Positions 61,971 to 64,000 of a DNA stretch of 64,000 nt are shown here, piece after piece. The DNA comes from Sphingomonas aurantiaca. Lineage in GTDB: Bacteria > Pseudomonadota > Alphaproteobacteria > Sphingomonadales > Sphingomonadaceae. The notes under the pieces were generated by a model. The model made no database searches. It worked only from the letters and a program-made list of their open reading frames with translations, and was not told the origin of the DNA. The stretch spans positions 266,078 through 330,077 of the forward strand of contig NZ_QAOG01000006.1 of the NCBI RefSeq assembly GCF_003050705.1. The letters are read 5' to 3'. Both the position numbers and the translations under genes were made by a program. Numbering within the stretch: position 1 is the stretch's first letter; each line of letters begins with the position of its first letter.

Positions 61971-63908
61971 TTGAAACGCTTGAACGTGATTTGCGCAGGA
62001 TTGATGTCCGTTGGGGTGGGCTCGGCGGCACTGGCCGCTTTTTCGAGCCCGCAGCCGGACGGCGCCGTCGTGCAACGGGCGCTCGATGCCCATGATTATC
62101 GACGAGCCGGCATCGAGCTCAACAAGCTGATTACCGAACGTTTGCCAGGGTCAGACAAGGGCGGACCCGATCCCGTTCTCGACCGGCTGTTTGCGGAGCT
62201 GATCTCGGCGAACGGGACGCCCGCGAGCGCGACAACGTTGCTCTTGCGGCTGAACGCGCAGCCAGGCTTGAAGAACCGCGGGCATTATCAGCTCCTGTTG
62301 GCAACGGCGCGGGAAGAGAGCGGCCAGTTCACCAACGCCGAGCGGCTGTACCAGTCGGTGAGTGCTGATCGGCAGGCGTCTGCGGAAGATCGCACCAGCA
62401 GCGTCATCGGTTATGCACGGTTGCGGATGATGACCAGCCCAGACGACGCGATTTTTGCCCTACAATCAGCGCAGCCGTTACCGGCTCAGGCATGGGAAGT
62501 GGATCTGCAACGGGCACGAGCCGAGGCGCTCGCGGGCCGCGACGATGCCGCGCAGGCCGCCATGCAGCGGGCATGGTCGGAAGCTCCCATGGCTGGGGCA
62601 GAACAAGGTGCCGCAGCCCGTGTCGCTTCAGACATGATGGTGACGGCCGGCAGGAAAGGAGATCGGGGACGGCTGATCGCGATGCTTGCGGTTGATCGGC
62701 TGAATCGCGGCACCAACACGGGTCAAGAGGTGCTCGGTGCCGACGTGCCGATCTGCGGGTCCGCCGGCATTACTCCGAACGACAGCGTTGCCGTCGAGTT
62801 CTCGCGGCAAGCTCCTCCCGGACGACCGCGCTTCTCGTTGGTTTGGGCAAGCCGGGCAGGCATTGCCGCGGCGTTTCTCGATGGCGTTGCACGGAACCCT
62901 GGGTTCCAAGTTCAGGACGGTCAAGCGACCACCGTTGTCCTGAAGTGTCGCCTGGGTCCAGCGGCCGATTATCAGGTAAGAGCGGACCTCGACGACCAAA
63001 TCCTTAGCTGGAGTACAAGCCGCGGGGCGTATCCGTTGCTGGACACCGGGGATGAGAGCGACACGCCATCGCTGGCAAGCCTGCTTGCCGAGCGTGAGCG
63101 GCGTTACGGATCGACCTCGGTCATGTTGCTGCCCGTTCTGGTCCAGATACTGGGCCCAACGGTAGCGAGTGGCATGGACAATCAAGAGGCACGAGCTCGC
63201 GCTGCCGCGCTGTCCCACCGGATCGCCGACATCATCGCGGCCAACGGCGCCCCGGCAGACATGGTTCTGTTCAGTGCGCTCTCCACAACCGGACTGGACG
63301 TCGCGGCGCAAAGCAAGTCCGTTACTGCCGCGCAGGCCGAGTTCCAGTCGTTGTTGGGTCAGGCAGCACGTAATTCAGCGGTATCGCTCGATAACCTGTT
63401 CACGGTGGTGAGCAACGCGACAGCCTATACCCAAGCCCCCACCGCTCTACGAGTGCAGTTGCTGGAGCAGACCATTGCCGTGCTACGCGCGCACGTGCCT
63501 GCCACTGACCCGCGACTGATGGCACTGGGGCTTCGACTGCTGAGCGTCAGACGCGAGCAAGGAGACAGTGCGGCGGTTGCCGCTCTGATTGAGCAGTTCG
63601 ACTTCGCACCCGACCTTTGCAACGTCGCCGTTCCGCCCGTGCGATTTACCTCGTCCAACATCACCGCCGATGATTACCCGCCGGACCTCGTGCAGGCGAT
63701 GCTGCAGGGACGCACGATGCTCGAATTCAGCATCAGCGCCACAGGCACGGCGACAGCCGCGCGCGTTCTCGTTTCTGATCCGCCCTTTGCCTTTGACGCG
63801 GTTGCGCTCGCCAAGAGCTTGACCCTCACCTACGAGCCGGCGAAGACGGCCGGGGTGCCCCGGTCATGCCGAGCGCAGGTACAACCAATCCGATGGCAGC
63901 TGCCTTAG
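61971..63908 (+). CDS. Secreted protein with helical-repeat region and TonB-like C-terminal domain
   Basis: A 645-residue protein. The TTG at 61971 is chosen since GGGGGACGG lies just upstream and a signal-like segment follows (LNVICAGLMSVGVGSAALAA); a TTG at 61917 is also in frame. Residues about 30-250 are helical and TPR-like (DYRRAGIELNKLI, QFTNAERLYQSVS). The last 85 residues (DYPPDLVQAMLQGRTMLEFS, GTATAARVLVSDPPFAFDAV) match the TonB C-terminal fold. There is no TonB-type proline linker. The function is unknown. Its stop codon touches the end of an insertion element, so the C-terminus may be altered. Confidence 0.7.
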   Translation: MKRLNVICAGLMSVGVGSAALAAFSSPQPDGAVVQRALDAHDYRRAGIELNKLITERLPGSDKGGPDPVLDRLFAELISANGTPASATTLLLRLNAQPGLKNRGHYQLLLATAREESGQFTNAERLYQSVSADRQASAEDRTSSVIGYARLRMMTSPDDAIFALQSAQPLPAQAWEVDLQRARAEALAGRDDAAQAAMQRAWSEAPMAGAEQGAAARVASDMMVTAGRKGDRGRLIAMLAVDRLNRGTNTGQEVLGADVPICGSAGITPNDSVAVEFSRQAPPGRPRFSLVWASRAGIAAAFLDGVARNPGFQVQDGQATTVVLKCRLGPAADYQVRADLDDQILSWSTSRGAYPLLDTGDESDTPSLASLLAERERRYGSTSVMLLPVLVQILGPTVASGMDNQEARARAAALSHRIADIIAANGAPADMVLFSALSTTGLDVAAQSKSVTAAQAEFQSLLGQAARNSAVSLDNLFTVVSNATAYTQAPTALRVQLLEQTIAVLRAHVPATDPRLMALGLRLLSVRREQGDSAAVAALIEQFDFAPDLCNVAVPPVRFTSSNITADDYPPDLVQAMLQGRTMLEFSISATGTATAARVLVSDPPFAFDAVALAKSLTLTYEPAKTAGVPRSCRAQVQPIRWQLP

Positions 63909-64000
63909 GGTCAGGACCCATTGATGTGATGGCCGCGATCTGATTCAGGTTGCGTAAGGAGACTGGCATGAGCGACCTGTTTTGGTTGACGGAAGAGCAG
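63908..64000 (+). mobile_element. Left end of an IS5-family insertion sequence
   Basis: The element starts near 63908 with GGGTCAGGACCCATTGA, an end-like sequence whose first 12 bases form a five-base-arm inverted repeat, about 60 bases before a transposase start codon. The right end lies outside the window, so the target duplication cannot be checked. Confidence 0.6.
63968..64000 (+). CDS. IS5-family transposase, N-terminus only
   Basis: Eleven codons, MSDLFWLTEEQ, before the window ends. This opening is characteristic of IS5-family transposases. GGAG lies about six bases before the ATG. The call rests on these few residues and the end-like sequence upstream. Confidence 0.65.
   Translation, partial: MSDLFWLTEEQ

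Overview
The window is GC-rich, densely coded DNA. It combines Wzx/Wzy-type exopolysaccharide genes, a very large TonB-dependent receptor of the Xanthomonas/Caulobacter type, flavin-dependent 'tryptophan halogenase' paralogues and a cupin-8 protein. That mixture points to a sphingomonad (Alphaproteobacteria, Sphingomonadales), most likely Sphingomonas or a close relative. Species-level assignment is not possible from sequence reading alone.

Region 1 (1-38.6 kb) is an exopolysaccharide (EPS) locus built from short blocks that alternate in strand. It contains a DegT-type sugar aminotransferase (cut by the window start), two membrane acyltransferase-like proteins, two non-haem iron dioxygenase-like proteins, an export module (Wza-like protein, outer-membrane barrel, Wzz/GumC-like protein, CpsD-like kinase), a WecG-type transferase coupled to a GMC oxidoreductase, seven further glycosyltransferases, a Wzx flippase, a Wzy-type polymerase, a secreted glycoside-hydrolase-like protein and the initiating polyprenyl-phosphate sugar transferase. 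Many genes overlap by ATGA or GTGA, so translational coupling is common.

Inside this locus (24.4-37.0 kb) sits a two-protein NRPS-PKS assembly line. The NRPS reads formyltransferase, condensation remnant, adenylation domain interrupted by a luciferase-like monooxygenase, and carrier protein. The PKS reads KS-AT-KR-DH-ACP-TE, and its thioesterase has Cys in place of Ser. The pair is coupled upstream to an 87-residue exported or membrane peptide and downstream to a glycosyltransferase. Domain logic suggests a very short product, a formylated and possibly hydroxylated glycine extended by one C2 unit. It might decorate the EPS or be a stand-alone metabolite. This is the most unusual system in the window.

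Region 2 (38.6-40.5 kb) holds two tiny paralogous proteins that are only LuxR-type DNA-binding domains, separated by an AT-rich island, and a secreted protein with an internal repeat.

Region 3 (40.8-61.7 kb) is a polysaccharide-utilisation-like locus: GH3, GH9, a cupin-8/JmjC-like protein, a TonB-dependent receptor, three consecutive halogenase-family flavoproteins (the middle one degenerate), GH2, GH97, an SGNH hydrolase and a type-B carboxylesterase. The receptor would import oligosaccharides that the secreted enzymes trim.

Region 4 (61.7-64 kb) has a secreted protein with a TonB-like C-terminal domain. An IS5-family element abuts its stop codon and runs off the window end. No tRNA, rRNA or CRISPR array was seen.
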